NCBI GenBank assembly: GCA_036971615.1
Contig: JAYKKR010000017.1
Coordinates: 682,001-746,000 of the forward strand
From: Amyloporia xantha
Taxonomy: Eukaryota > Basidiomycota > Agaricomycetes > Polyporales > Adustoporiaceae
Reading direction: 5' to 3'
Length of the DNA: 64,000 bases
The stretch's first letter is position 1. The number at the start of each line of letters is the position of its first letter. Both the position numbers and the translations under genes were made by a program. A model generated the notes under the pieces. The model was not told where the DNA came from. It did not search any database and saw only the letters and a list, made by a program, of their open reading frames with translations. Shown piece by piece: positions 1 through 11,700 of this stretch.

Positions 1-61
1 ATCACCTCTGTAATTAGAGGTCAAACAATTCTTCTCGATGATCAAACTTACTCTTCACCGG

Positions 62-345
62 GGCTGGGATGAGCAGGCCAGAGAACCTGCATGGCGCAAC
101 GTCTTTCATATTTAGCTACTAGCTGAATCCATCGCCATTAGGTCAGCTTTTAGACGACGAATACACGGTCATTATTTCAAATTTATTTGGAAGTCACTCA
201 ACGAACAATATTTATGCTCAGGCTGATATCTTAATGTTCAACACCTACTATACATAATGATCTAGCACTACTCCTGAGCAGCGACGACCGCACACAATCG
301 AAACTGGCCTGCGTGTATGGCGGGGAGAGATATATGATTGTCTCC
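62..345. repeat. Left copy of ~275-bp imperfect direct repeat
   Basis: This segment is recognisably the same as 2013-2287, in the same orientation. The best conserved blocks are the one starting ACCTACTATACATAATGAT (240 here, ~2188 in the other copy) and the one starting GAGCAGCGACGACCGCACAC, followed in both by ATATATGATTGTCTCC. The two copies bracket the MDR dehydrogenase gene. The homology stops about 10 bases before the eS26 stop codon in the right copy, so the duplicated piece is 3' flanking DNA of the ribosomal protein gene. Confidence 0.8.
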
Positions 346-516
346 AATACCCAAAGCCAGACTGAACAAGCGAATGTATGGCGGTGCATATCTGTGATCT
401 CTGGATCGCAAATTGGGGAATTTCACCGGGATGAGATTCGTTTGATCGCTTTGACGACAAGCTACAAATACAAGAGTACATATTATATGACCTTCATTTC
501 CTGCCCAACCAGTTGT

Positions 517-1723
517 CTAGTCCGAATCAACAAGACAGACTACCTTGCCTGCTGCAGAGTTAGCTTCCATGTACGCGTGCGCTGCACCGGTCTCCTCCAT
601 TTTGAAGACCTTGTCTACGCTGGGTTTCAGCTCGCCATATGCCACAGCATCGACCATCCACTGAAGCGGTGCCTTAGATATGTCTAAGTAATGGGAGGAG
701 AACACCGTCACACGCTAGCATACAGTGTCAACAGGAGAGCCGTCACATTGGAAGCAAGCAAACGCGCACCTTCCGTGGCGCGAGCGCCGTCATCGGATCA
801 AAGTCCTTGACCGTCCACTGGCCCGATACGCACCCGACCATCGAGACCACCCCATTCTCCGCCAGCGCCTGGCACGAATCATGCAGGGTCGTCCCGCCCA
901 CCAGCTCGACGCACTTGTCTGCGCCCTTCCCCGCTGTGGCCTGCTTAACCTGCTCGCTGACCGAGTCGCCCGAGTCGAGCAGCACAATGTCCGCTCCGGC
1001 GGCGTGGATCGCAGCTGACTTGGTCTCGTTCCGCGTCGTGGAGAGAACGGAGGGCTTGATATCCGGCCCGAAGAGCGAGGACTTGGCTAACGCCGCGCAG
1101 GCGAGGCCGACACTCGTCGTGCCGCCGCGGATGAGGAGCGTGTCGTTCGGCTGGAGGTTGAGCGACTCCTTAAGCGTACCCCAGGCTGTGGTTGATCGAG
1201 GATGTCAATGGGATTAATTACGTTGTCTGGAAGCACGTACCAGTGAGGAATGTCTCTGGAATGGCTGCAAACTCTGCCCATCCTATCTTCTCTGGGAGCT
1301 TGATCGGCTGCGAGACCGACGAATGTGGGACGAGAGCATACTCCGCATATCCGCCTGAATTGCGGCAATTGTATTATGAGCGGGGATCAGCGCCGTGAAC
1401 ATGGCACACGTACCGTCGAATTGACGACCCATTCCGCCCATGCACGCCGCGACGACGTCGCCCTCCTTCCACAGTGACCCACCTCCCGCGTCCTTCACCA
1501 GACCGACGCACTCGATCCCCAAGACTCGCGGGAACTGAATCCCGGGCGAATGGCCCTGGCGTGTGAATAGCTCCGAGCGGTTCAGCCCATATGCCTTGAC
1601 TCGGATGAGGACATGGCCCGCCTTTGGTGCCGGCGTCGGGTGGCTAGTCGTGTATACGAGTTCGGAGGGTGCGATGGGTGCGCGGGGACAGACAACAGCT
1701 CTCATGGTTCTTGCAAGAAACAT
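517..1723 (-). CDS. MDR-family quinone oxidoreductase-like dehydrogenase
   Basis: The gene reads on the minus strand in four exons joined by three GT-AG introns (near 1383-1420, 1190-1240 and 713-770), giving about 350 residues. The N-terminal GroES-like part has VLIRVKAYGLNRSELFTRQG and GIECVGLVKDAG. The cofactor part has the Rossmann segment LLIRGGTTSVGLACAALAK. The end is VCLVDSD. The usual GHE and paired cysteines that bind catalytic zinc are not seen (GIE replaces GHE), so by family knowledge this is a zinc-independent NAD(P)H quinone oxidoreductase-type enzyme, probably cytosolic, with unknown substrate. Two in-frame ATGs exist, at 1723 and 1705; the second (MRAVVCPRAP) fits the family start better. 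The gene sits between the two copies of a direct repeat. Confidence 0.85.
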
Positions 1724-2012
1724 GCACAGAGACTGTACTTCTACTGAGCTTTTACATACGTGGCTCTGATCATGCGCTCATGCTAGAGCGGCTCCTAGAC
1801 GTGGCATTGCGTGGCATTGCGCAGCGCTGTGGAATAACTTGAAGACTGTTTAATGAGCGCATAGATGATATAATCAAGGGATTGTTCCACAAAATTACGG
1901 GTCATCAATATTTCAATCTTGGCGTAAGAGCCCGGTGACGACGAACGAGATGAACAGAGGGTCAGGACAGTAGACGAAAGGGGCGTACATGATGTATGAT
2001 GGAGCCGGTATA

Positions 2013-2287
2013 CAGAGAAACTGCATGCTGCGACAGCTTTCATATCAAGCCACCGGCTGAATCCACCGCCATTAAATCGACGTTCAGACCAAGTTCAGAC
2101 ATCGAATAATGCGCACACTACGGTTCTGATTTGGAACTGACTCAAAGAACAGGATTTACACTCAGGCTGACGTCGCAACGTTCAATACCTACTATACATA
2201 ATGATGGTACTCCTGAGCAGCGACGACCGCACACAATCGAAGTGGGCCTGCGCGCATGGCGGGGAATGATATATGATTGTCTCCGAC
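2013..2287. repeat. Right copy of ~275-bp imperfect direct repeat
   Basis: Partner of the repeat at 62-345. It abuts the stop codon of the eS26 gene and probably holds its 3' UTR and terminator. Divergence is scattered substitutions and small indels, so the duplication is not recent. Confidence 0.8.
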
Positions 2288-2296
2288 ATACAAAGC

Positions 2297-2938
2297 CTAT
2301 GCACCCCTCGCAGCTGCAGCCTTGGCGTCCTCCGCCGCGGCAACAGCAGGGTTGACCTTTTTGCCATCCTTCCATCGGACACGGGGAGGGGGAGCACGGT
2401 TGCGGCGGCCCTCACGCGAGCGGACACGGACAACTGACAAAAATGGGCGGGTCAGACTTTATAGCTCCAAGAATTGTAAGTAAAAACACACCGTGTGAGT
2501 GAATTGCGCATGATACGCAGTATGCAATTTTGACGTAGAGCTTGGGGATAACGTACTCTGCAAAGAGTAGCATACACCTTAGTTATGTCAGTGCAACAAA
2601 GTCATATGTGCTACGCACCAGGGTACACGCTAGCCTCGCTGATATCTCGCACAGCAGCACTCTCCACCATGTTGCGCACCGTAAAGCGCTTGATCGCCTT
2701 GTCCTTGCCCACACATCGCGAGCAGTTCGAGCAACGAACGAAGTTGACGTGGCCACGGCCCTTCTTGTTACGGCCGTTGTTTCTTCTCTTCTTGGTCTGG
2801 GAGGTAGGATAGTGTCATCGTGAGCACCAGCCAGAGTCATCCGCCATCGGAAGCCGCCATCCATCACGTTTCGCCATAATTCCGCCGCGTAAAACGAGTG
2901 ATATGGGGTCGAGGCATTCAGAACAGCGTACTTACCAT
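2297..2938 (-). CDS. RPS26: 40S ribosomal protein S26 (eS26)
   Basis: Four exons on the minus strand join into 127 residues: 2938-2936, 2796-2619, 2557-2492 and 2433-2297. The protein starts with [17 protein letters not shown] after the initiator Met. It has the zinc-binding pairs CSNCSRC and CVSCAIH and the family motif [14 protein letters not shown]. It ends in an Ala-rich tail. Length and order match eukaryotic eS26, a small-subunit protein at the mRNA exit channel. The first exon is only the ATG: GTAAGT follows immediately. All junctions are GT-AG and keep frame. It is divergent from the secreted protein gene at 3284. Confidence 0.96.
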
Positions 2939-3283
2939 GTTGGATCGGGTGTCTTGAGGTAGAGAGTGGTGGACCCGACCGACAGTGCTTGCTGTGTTCA
3001 CGATATGCTACGCACTATAGGGGATCGCTATGAGGACGCCGGCCCTAGACTATCCACGTGACCATCCTCGCGCGCTTGATCACTCTGACCTCGAGAACAA
3101 TAGGGCCCCTACTCTGTGTCGCCTCAATTGTTGCCTAGATGCTTTTCTGGTGGTCTATAAAGACAATGCTGTCGTCTTTCACGCTGCACAAACGAGCAAG
3201 TATTAACGGCCTGGTGCCTCTTCACGATTGGCGAACCAGCGCATCCACATTCTTTCAACTTTGCCTTGTTTAATCTTGTCTCG
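2939..3283. promoter_or_regulatory. Shared intergenic promoter region, eS26 / secreted protein
   Basis: This is a 345-bp gap between divergently transcribed genes. A TATA-like TATAAAG lies at 3156-3162, about 122 bases before the ATG at 3284, and would serve the plus-strand gene. No other motif is assigned. Confidence 0.4.
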
Positions 3284-4132
3284 ATGTACACTATCTTTGT
3301 CGCTTTTCTGGCTCTGTGGACATGTTGTCTATCGTACGCTATGCCATTATTCTCCTTGGATGCAGCCACTTTCTACATGAACGGACAAGACGCGCAAAGA
3401 TTGAATGCGGAGTTTGCGAACATAAATGCAACTGATTTCTGCGACCGTACGTTTCATAAGATATTAGCTGTCGGACGTTATGCCATAAAGCTGAACGCAT
3501 TTGTTGATCGTCTAGCTGGAGGTAGAGCTTGCGTCGCGGGCTCGCTCGGATACTGTATTGACGGCAGTTGGAAGACGAAGACATGTCCAGTTTCGGAGCA
3601 GTGTTATGCTTTGCCTGAAATTAGACGGAATGGCACAGTGAGTATTTTTCTCAAGGTGCTGCTATCATACTCACAGGGCGTCCGGCTGATTTAGATCTTG
3701 TCTTGCACGACGGAGACTATCGCAATGTCTCTCATCAACGCGACTGGCGTTGAAGGCGGCTTGGCGCCAAACAGCACAAGTAACAATACGATGACTCCCC
3801 CTTGTTCGACGATCACGGTCCCAGCTATACCGTCAGCCTCCCCTATTTCCGTTTCCGCCACACCTTCGGCAGCAGCCAATTCTTCAGATGGTATCGTCAT
3901 TGTCACAGAGACCGTGACCCTCACCTCGACTATACCAATATCGACCCCGTCGTCCACTGCCATGGCATTATCTATAACAGTCTTACCACCTGCGACCACG
4001 ATTGTTGAAACCACGACACTGAATTCAGCAGAGGCATCCAGCCTCCTTGCCAGTCTAAACGCAGGCGGCTCGCCTTCTACTGTCTCCACTATCTTGTCAT
4101 CTGTACCCACGTCCTCCACCCAGACCCCTTGA
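3284..4132 (+). CDS. Secreted Ser/Thr-rich protein (small cysteine domain plus mucin-like tail)
   Basis: Three exons (3284-3446, 3516-3637, 3695-4132) encode about 240 residues. The first 19 residues (MYTIFVAFLALWTCCLSYA) form a signal peptide. Next comes NGQDAQRLNAEF, then a short cysteine-containing domain (FCDPGGRACVAGSLGYC, then CPVSEQCYALP and SCTTE). This resembles a family common in Agaricomycete secretomes that often starts DAQKLNA. The rest is Ser/Thr/Pro-rich with repeated TETVTLTST-like stretches, expected to be O-glycosylated. Codons spanning both introns join in frame. Function is unknown; a cell-wall or extracellular role is inferred from composition only. A further upstream ATG is not available in frame. 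Confidence 0.75.
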
Positions 4133-4646
4133 GCTCTGGTGCCGCTACATCCAAACAAATTATGATATACAGCGCACTGGATCTCAATCACTTCTCTAAT
4201 AATCGCAATCGCCGGGCCGACGACAAGTTCCGTCGTAATTGCATGGATTGACTTTTTTGATCTTGAGGCTGGGCCCCATCGGTCGTCGATGTTTAGAATT
4301 TGCGTTAGGAAAGCAGGATATCATGTATAATTACACTTGTAGCAGTAACTGTGATGTAACTAGTGCTATGTATCGCACAGCAATGTCTATGAAAAGTAGT
4401 CTGATCTGATCAAGCAATGACCAAGAGCCAGACGTAGCAGCTGAATTTACAGAGCAAAAACAACAGAACTATGTATCAAAAATGAACATTATACTTTACA
4501 TATACATTACCTATGTACATGTCAAGGCACATTGCGAGCAAATAGCAAAGCGACGACAACAGAGGAAGGGTATGCATGGGTGAGCGAAACAAGTGGAAGG
4601 CTTGATAGGCCTATGGGAAGTGACTGTAAGCAAGATCCGTAGGGTC
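4133..4646. other. Convergent 3' flanking region, no gene seen
   Basis: About 510 bases between the ends of two convergent genes. It is AT-rich, as expected for 3' UTRs and terminators. No ORF of note and no repeat recognised. Confidence 0.6.
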
Positions 4647-6434
4647 TCACTCGTCGGACTCCTCCAGCTCAGACTCCTCAACGATCTCCTCCTGCTTCTT
4701 CTTGCCACGCGAAGAGGCGGGCTTCGCCCTCTTTGAAGGGGGTTTGGATGCAGATGCCTTCGACGCGGGCGCACGCTAGAAGAACAAACGTCGGTCAGCA
4801 CTGTGAACGCTACACATTTCCTGGGACGTAAGGACGCGCCTTTCGCTTCTTGGTAAGTTCTTCCTGCTCATCTTCATCATCCTCTTCCGCGCCGACGGCA
4901 GCAATCTCGTCTCCAAAGTCCTCTCCCGATTCTTCATCCTCGCTCACCTTTCTTTTTTTGGCTGGTGCACGCTTCTTGGCAGCAGCCTTGCCCTTCTCGG
5001 GCGCATCCTTCTTTGCCGCGGCACGTTTGGGTTTAGGCTTCTCCTCTTCATCTCCATCTTCGTCTTCATCCTTCTATATGCACAGCAAGAAATCAAATGA
5101 ACAAACATTCTCACAGGCATCCAGCATTCTAGAGCACACGGTTACCTTAGGCTTCCTCCCCCTAGGCTTCTTGGGTTTTTCCTCCTCATCGCCATCCTCC
5201 TCTACCTTCTTCTTCCTCCGCACCGGCGCCTTCTTGCCGGTGTCAACCGCCTCCCCGGCTCCTTGGTCCTCCTCAGGAATAGCATCCTCTTCCCACGCAC
5301 GTCGCACCTTGTCTTGCTCTCCGGACTTCAGTTCACCGAAGCCGTCAATCTCAGAGGGATCGCTGTAGGAAGACTTCAATGAACCGAGCGTCTTCACGTC
5401 ACTACAGCCCCAATGGCGCCAATGCCTGCCGAAAGGAGAGTAAGGATTTTCGCATAGACGAGAGGAAATGAACAATACATACGTAGTTTTGTTTCCACGG
5501 AAATCAGCTTCCTGGCCTAGTCGGAAGAAGTTTTTACCAATGTTTTCTGAACGCGAATGGAACTATCAACATTTGCCCCATGCAAGAATCTTGAACTCAT
5601 CCACTCACCCGCACAGACTGAATAGTAGGCGCAACCAATCCCAGCGTGAGTATCGCTCCCCATGACTCGACCATGATGCGCACCTTTGCACTTAGCGCGT
5701 CCAGACGACGCGTACTCTACTTTGAACACTCCCTTCTTTCCATCTGCATCCTCGGCGTCCTTCTTCTTCGACACCTTTGCTGCAGCCTTCTTTTTAGGCT
5801 TTTCGTCTTGATCGTCTTCCTCATCTCCTTCGTCGGGCTTTCTCGCTGTTTCAGGGACGTCTTCATCCGCAACCTTGCCGTCCTCCCAAGCCTTACGGAT
5901 CCGTTCCTGATCGTCCTCATTGAGGTCCTCAAAGCCATCGAGCTCATCTGCATCTTCGAAGGATTTTTTCATGTTCTTGATAACCGTAGGAGTGACGCAA
6001 CCCCAGTGACGCCATGAGCTAGAATTTGTTTCGATTTGGACATCAGTTGATATCAAAATCAACATTCATGACGATGATTCGGAAGGAACAAGAACATATG
6101 TCAACAAAAAAAGCACGATGCGCCAGAGCTGTGGACATACAAATTCGTGTTTCCCTTGACATCAATCAAGGTTCCCATTCGTAGTTCACCCTTGCCAATG
6201 GGAGTCCCTGCATAGCTGGTTTAGCTCTGGCTAAAAATAAGGCAGGCCTCTAGAGACAAACCTTTGCACGGCTTAGGTCCTATCAGCACAAAAGAAACGC
6301 GAAAAACGCGGTCAGCAACGAGACCAGCTCAACTCCATGAACAGGCCACAAAACGGACCATTACACTTTGCCCGACTGCTGGCAGCATATTCCAGACGGT
6401 AGCCCGACTTCTTACCACCTTCTGCGTCAGACAT
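4647..6434 (-). CDS. Protein with two PARP-type zinc fingers, no catalytic domain
   Basis: Reading minus from ATG 6434, exons join to give MSDAEGGKKSGYRLEYAASS, then KCNGPKPCKG, KGELRMG and FSWRHWGCVTP: a complete PARP-type finger (Cys-Cys-His-Cys). A second finger follows: FKVEYASSGRAKCKVCAE, FFRLGQ and THWRHWGCSD. After each finger is an acidic DELDGFEDLNEDDQ-type helix. The C-terminal third is Lys/Glu/Asp-rich with nuclear-localisation-like KKRK and PAKKRK stretches, ending EESDE. PARP-type fingers bind nicked or broken DNA, so a nuclear DNA-damage role is inferred; no ADP-ribosyltransferase domain is present. At least seven introns. The last splice near 4800 lacks a clean phase-0 GT donor: GTCCCAGG or a GC donor is needed. 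Confidence 0.88.
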
Positions 6435-7223
6435 GTTGCGATAGTTCAGAGATTACGAGTAGGTAGTGGGAGATAGGGTTGAAGTTCACGGAGGGGGCAC
6501 GGCGGTCCACGCGTTATATACGGTTGCGATGCTTCAAAGTCCGCTTGGAAATACGCTGCTTAGCTATGCTTGGACCACGCCTGGCCACCTCTGGCGCACG
6601 GACCCTCTATCATGCGCTCCTACGACCACATATTTGGCTCTACTCGCGTTGTATGGACAGCTTGTGGGCTCAAGGAACATGTAACCTCGCGTGAAATCTC
6701 TTCAAGTGTTATGTTTGAAACCGAGGGGCTCTAGGGTTAGGGTTCACGCCCACCTCAAAAGACGCAAAACTCATACCACCGCGTAGCGGCATTTTGACTT
6801 CTGTGCATTCTTGTCATGATCCAGCCGAATAAACATGGATTGGTACGATGAATCCGCCACGCCAGTCCGGTTCGTGACGGAACGCGACGGTGGCGGGCCA
6901 TCACGAACTCGCCTGGGGTCGCAAACCACTCAAGGTCGCGGTGCCAGCCATGCCACTGACGGAACAATCTGGCGGTTGTGTTCAAAATCATCCGATGCCG
7001 ACAGCCTCAATTCTGGAGCCTCGGAATAGGGAAACGGATAATCGTGTACCATGGTTTGTCCGCCTCGGATGTAGGGAATTCGGGGTGAGGTCTCCCGTAG
7101 CATAAAAGGTGGGATGCTTTGCCTCGCTGGTGCATTAACTTCTATCTACAGCGACTCTGACTTACTGCCTTCACTGTCACATCCGTTATATTTTGCTTCC
7201 CTAATATCTTACAACCCTCAGCG
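6435..7223. promoter_or_regulatory. Divergent intergenic region with telomere-like motif
   Basis: A 790-bp region between the zinc-finger gene (-) and the RING gene (+). It holds CTAGGGTTAGGGTT at about 6731-6744, two units of the TTAGGG telomere repeat, in the style of a promoter telo-box or interstitial telomeric trace. CATAAAAG lies at 7102-7109, about 120 bases before the RING ATG. Short ORFs here show no family signal. Confidence 0.35.
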
Positions 7224-8329
7224 ATGCCTCGTTCTATCTTCCTCGCCGGCGGGTGCTACTGCACCCTGTGCGACCAATATTTCCTCTGCGCGGAAGCGCG
7301 TGCCGAGCATGTGCAGACAACTGATCGCCACCCACTGTGTCAGCCGTGCAATCGTCGGTTTGCGAACAAGAATTCGCTTAGAAATGTGTGTGACAGTATA
7401 CCTCAACAGTCCTGACAAGCATAGGCTTATTTTTGTCTGTGTGTTATCAGCATCTGGTTTTTCTGATAAACATCACTGGTGTTCATCCTGCGAAAGAGAC
7501 TTCAACACTGCCTCAGGGCTCCGAGTGGTTCGCTGCTAATTATCTTATTCTTGTAACCGATATTTATACAGCCTTTCCAACAGCATCTTGAATTTGCGTC
7601 CGTACACCGCGATGACTCCGACGATGATGATATTTTTGATGATGACCCCGGTTTCGACTTGTGGGAAGAGACGCCAGGTTGGGAGGATTCGATGGGGCGT
7701 AGGATATATCCTGAGGAAAATCAGCCTGCTGACGACGATTTCCCTGTGGGACATGAAGGCCATGGAAGTACCTCCATAGAGCCGCCTGAATACTGGGAAG
7801 AAGACGAGGTGTCAGATTTCGAAGACGATCGCAATTCGTATTTGGCCTTCCTCCATTCACATCCTGCCCCCATGCGCAGGGACCCCAATTACCTTGTAGG
7901 TATCTATGAGCAACGCTTTCAAATAATTGTTCACGCCTTCTATAGTCGACCGACACTGTCAGGGGAATTCCTGTCGCTGTCTCAGAGGGCACTGCCGGCA
8001 ACGAGCCAGAGTCTGAACCCGAGTCCGAGCCGGAGCCTGAACAACCTGCCAACGACCCGAAGCGCACTATTGAAGAGCAGAAACCCTCTGGATCTGTCTT
8101 TACTTGTCCCCTCTGCCTTGAGGCCCCTGAGGAGGTCAGTGCCACCCGATGTGGGCACATCTTCTGTACAACGTCAGTGTCTGTTTGATGCATTTTTTGC
8201 ATTCTTGGATCTAACAAATGCACGTACAGTTGCATACATCACGCGCTCGCCTTTAAGATGTCTTGCCCTGTGTGTCGCAAGGCTACGGTGCCTCTACAAC
8301 TCAGAAAGATTTATCTCTCTGCCAATTAG
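7224..8329 (+). CDS. C2H2 zinc-finger / RING-finger protein, probable E3 ubiquitin ligase
   Basis: The protein starts MPRSIFLAGGCYCTLCDQYF. Cysteine/histidine pairs follow: C-x2-C ... H, CQPCNRRFANKNSLR, then HHWCSSCERDF and a His pair, which read as degenerate C2H2 fingers. A long acidic linker follows (SDDDDIFDDD, PESEPESEPEPE). The C-terminus is a C3HC4 RING: CPLCLEAPEEVSATRCGHIF, then CTTCI and CPVCRKAT, ending LRKIYLSAN. Five or so introns; the first donor is best placed at 7390 to keep frame into the second finger. RING-HC domains recruit E2 enzymes, so E3 ligase activity is inferred; substrate unknown. Confidence 0.85.
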
Positions 8330-8789
8330 GTTGGGACAGTCTGGTCTCGCCGCTTGTTCAGCAATGTACAGCATAGCCGTTGAACATTTCTCGTATATAT
8401 TATATGTAAAGTCGGAAGTAGATTTAAAACAATGAAGCTGGTTCTTCTCCATTCGCGATCGCCTGGTTCGCTGCTGTCGGTGTGAATGTCATACATGAGA
8501 CCTGCTCGACAGCGCCAACGCGTCTGCGTAAACCTGCCTTGCAGCGCGTGCGTGACCGCGTCGTTGAATCACCTGACTGATTTCCCAGGGCCAATCGGCG
8601 TCGTGTCTGGACGGCAGCAAGGAAAGACTAGTAACAACGACTGTCGAGGACTCGAGTGCCACACATATCTTCCCCGTTTCGGAGCTGTCTGTATCTTATT
8701 TCTCTTCTAAACAAATCTCTTCATCTGGTGTGCTTTGGCTTGTCCTAAATTCTGCTGTACTATTTTCATCTGTACCTTACTGCTCATAA
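8330..8789. other. Intergenic, promoter of HIRA gene
   Basis: 460 bases with no ORF of note. It presumably holds the 3' UTR of the RING gene and the promoter of the HIRA gene. No motif recognised. Confidence 0.4.
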
Positions 8790-11700
8790 ATGAGGTTCAC
8801 TAAACCAGCATGGGTAATGCACAATGGTGAGACCTTCTCACGTTGATCAGCTAAGAAAAGTCTTACAACAACATATCAGATACCTCCATGAGAGGCGATC
8901 AGGATAAACGTCTGTCCATCTTTTCTGTACACGTTCATCCAGACGGTTCTCGCATTGCCACTGGCGGTCTTGACGCAAAAGTCCGGGTGTGGAGCACGAA
9001 ACCGATTTTGAACCATGCGTCTGAGTTATCTGGACGACCTCCGAAATCTCTTTGTACTCTGATGATGCATACTGGCCCGGTATTGGTCGTACGGTGGGCA
9101 CATTCGGGCAGGTGGCTGGCCAGTGGAAGTGATGACCAGATTGTAATGATCTGGGACCTCGATCCGTAAGTGGTATAGCTGTTTCTCTAGCTTGGGTTCA
9201 AGTAAGTGGTTTTGTATATACTCAAAGACTTGTCATTGAACCTGCAGCACTGCAAGGGGGAAGGTGTGGGGCTCGGACGAAGTCAATGTTGAAGGGTGGA
9301 AGCCCCTGAAACGGTTGCCTGGGCACGAGAGTGGTGAGTGTTCTATGAGCTGCCTTGCAAGCGACTATTCTCATTTCGTTTCGCCAATGTCAGACGTTAC
9401 AGACATGGCGTGGTCACCAGGAGACAGATATCTTGCCACAGTCGGACTGGATTCTCAGGTGTTGATATGGTGCGGATACACTCTCGGTGAGATTTTCTCG
9501 CATATGTCCGCGAGTTATTGTATTGAACCGCTCTCGACATAGAACGCCTATTCAGAATAGATCAGCACCAAGGCTTTGTCAAAGGTGTTTGTTGGGATCC
9601 TGTGGGCGAGTTTCTTGCAACTGGCTCGGATGACAGGTCGGTTCGGATCTGGAGGACGACGGATTGGGGTCTTGAGGCCGAAGTCAGAAAGCCTTTCGAT
9701 CACTCCCCTGGAACATTCTTCAGACGACTGAGGTATTCTTACTCCCTCGCGCTGGAACGTTACACTCACTGCGTGGTTTATGAATTTCAGTTGGTCACCA
9801 GACGGCGCACATATTACCGCCTCTAATGCTACCAATAATGAAGGATACGTTTTCATCGCCGCTGTGATAGCGAGAAACACTTGGACTTCAGAAATTAGTC
9901 TCGTTGGTCACGAAAATACCGTGGAAGTAGCAGTGAGTCCACATATCAACCAAGTGTCGAATCTATTGTCTCACAGATGATATAGGCATATAATCCTCAC
10001 ATCTTCCTTCGAGACACTTCTCAGCCAGTCGTCGCCTCCAATATCTGTTCTGTAGTCGCACTGGGTGCGGATGACCGAGCTGTGTCCGTTTGGCAGACGA
10101 AGTCTGCAAGGCCGCTTATCGTCGCAAAGGAAGTTTTTGAGCGGCAAATTATGGATTTGAGTTGGTCAGTGCTATGCGAACGCTGTTCGCCTTAGACTCA
10201 TATTCGCGCAGGTCCCACGATGGGCTCACGTTATACGCAGTATCATCTGATGGCACCATGGCTGTCTTCAGCTTTGACAGAGAAGAACTGGAAGGCATAG
10301 CTCCACAGTCTGCGCAGGAGCAATACCTCAAGAAGTTTGGTTTCGTTCCTCCACCCTTACCAGAAGGATACTCGCACCCAGTCCCTGCTCAGGCTACCGT
10401 CTCTCGAGCACCATCCGACGCCCGAATGACACCTCCTCCATCTCCAGGACGCACGGCCCTGGAGCCTCGCCCTGCGCAGACGCAAACAGGATTTGGTGGC
10501 TCGGTCAATGGGTCTCACGGTGGTGAACATGTCAATAAGCTTGTAGCGAAGCGGAAGAACAAGAAGCGTATCCAGCCAAGCTTCATGGGATCCCTCGCAA
10601 GCTCTGTTCCTTCTGCTGCCAACGGCGATATGGCCAATGCAAGCTCGAGTGCGGCTGCCTCTGCACCTGTAAGCGCCTCAGGTGGCGTGGGCATGTCAAC
10701 TGCACGTTCTTTCGGCGAGGTGCCTAGGTCGACTTCCAATGCGGGTCACCGACCACCTCCATCACATTCCGCGTCAACGCTATCCAGCGTACTGCCGCTG
10801 GGTGGCGCCTCCACTTCTTTCGGCGTCGATATCAGCGATCTCACCGATGCGATCAGAGACGAGGATATTGATATGTTCCCCATGGATATGAATACAGACG
10901 TACGGATCAGCTCGCTGGAGACTAGTGGACCAGCTGGGAAGGGCAAGCGGAAGTCCACCGATGTTGTCGATGATCGCGTACCGACGAAACCGAGGACACT
11001 GGGTGGGGATCGGATCAGGGAAAATGTCCCTGTCCGGGAGATCGCCAGCAACAGTGCAAGTTTCGGTAGCGTCCCTAGCGGCTTGGGTCTATGGAACGAA
11101 CAGTCAAGCTTGATGGGCAGACTTCAAGTGCCGCCTGTCTTGACGTATGTGAAGGCGGTGATCGAGGGGTCGGAAGACGTATTTGAGGGTCGCAATTCAG
11201 AGGAGAATGGTACGCTTGATCTTTCTATGTTATGCTAGGTACTGACGACTTGACAGGTTCTACAGAGGTGCTGTTTGTTAGTGGAAAACAAACACAGTGG
11301 CTAGATTATCTACCGTCACCGATTCTCGCTCTTACAGCCACCAATACGTTCTGTGCAGTCGCCATGCAAGATGGTTCCCTCAACATCTACTCGCATACCG
11401 GTCGAAGGTAAGATCGATGATCTAAGTAGGTATTAAGACGCCCTAAAGATCGCTGTGATCAGGCTGTTACCCACATTATCTCTCGGCTCGCCGTGTTCAT
11501 CTCTGAGTGGCAGCAAGAACTTCCTCTTACTCTTGACACTGGCAGGCAATCTTCATGTCTGGTATGGCTCTTACCAAACTCCTTTCGCTCGCGAATTTTG
11601 ATGTTTTTCGTAGGAATGTGAAGAAGCAGCTCGCTGTATTTCCACCAACTTCTATAGTACCTATCCTTGGGTCTTCCCCGAATACGACCATTGTTTCGGC

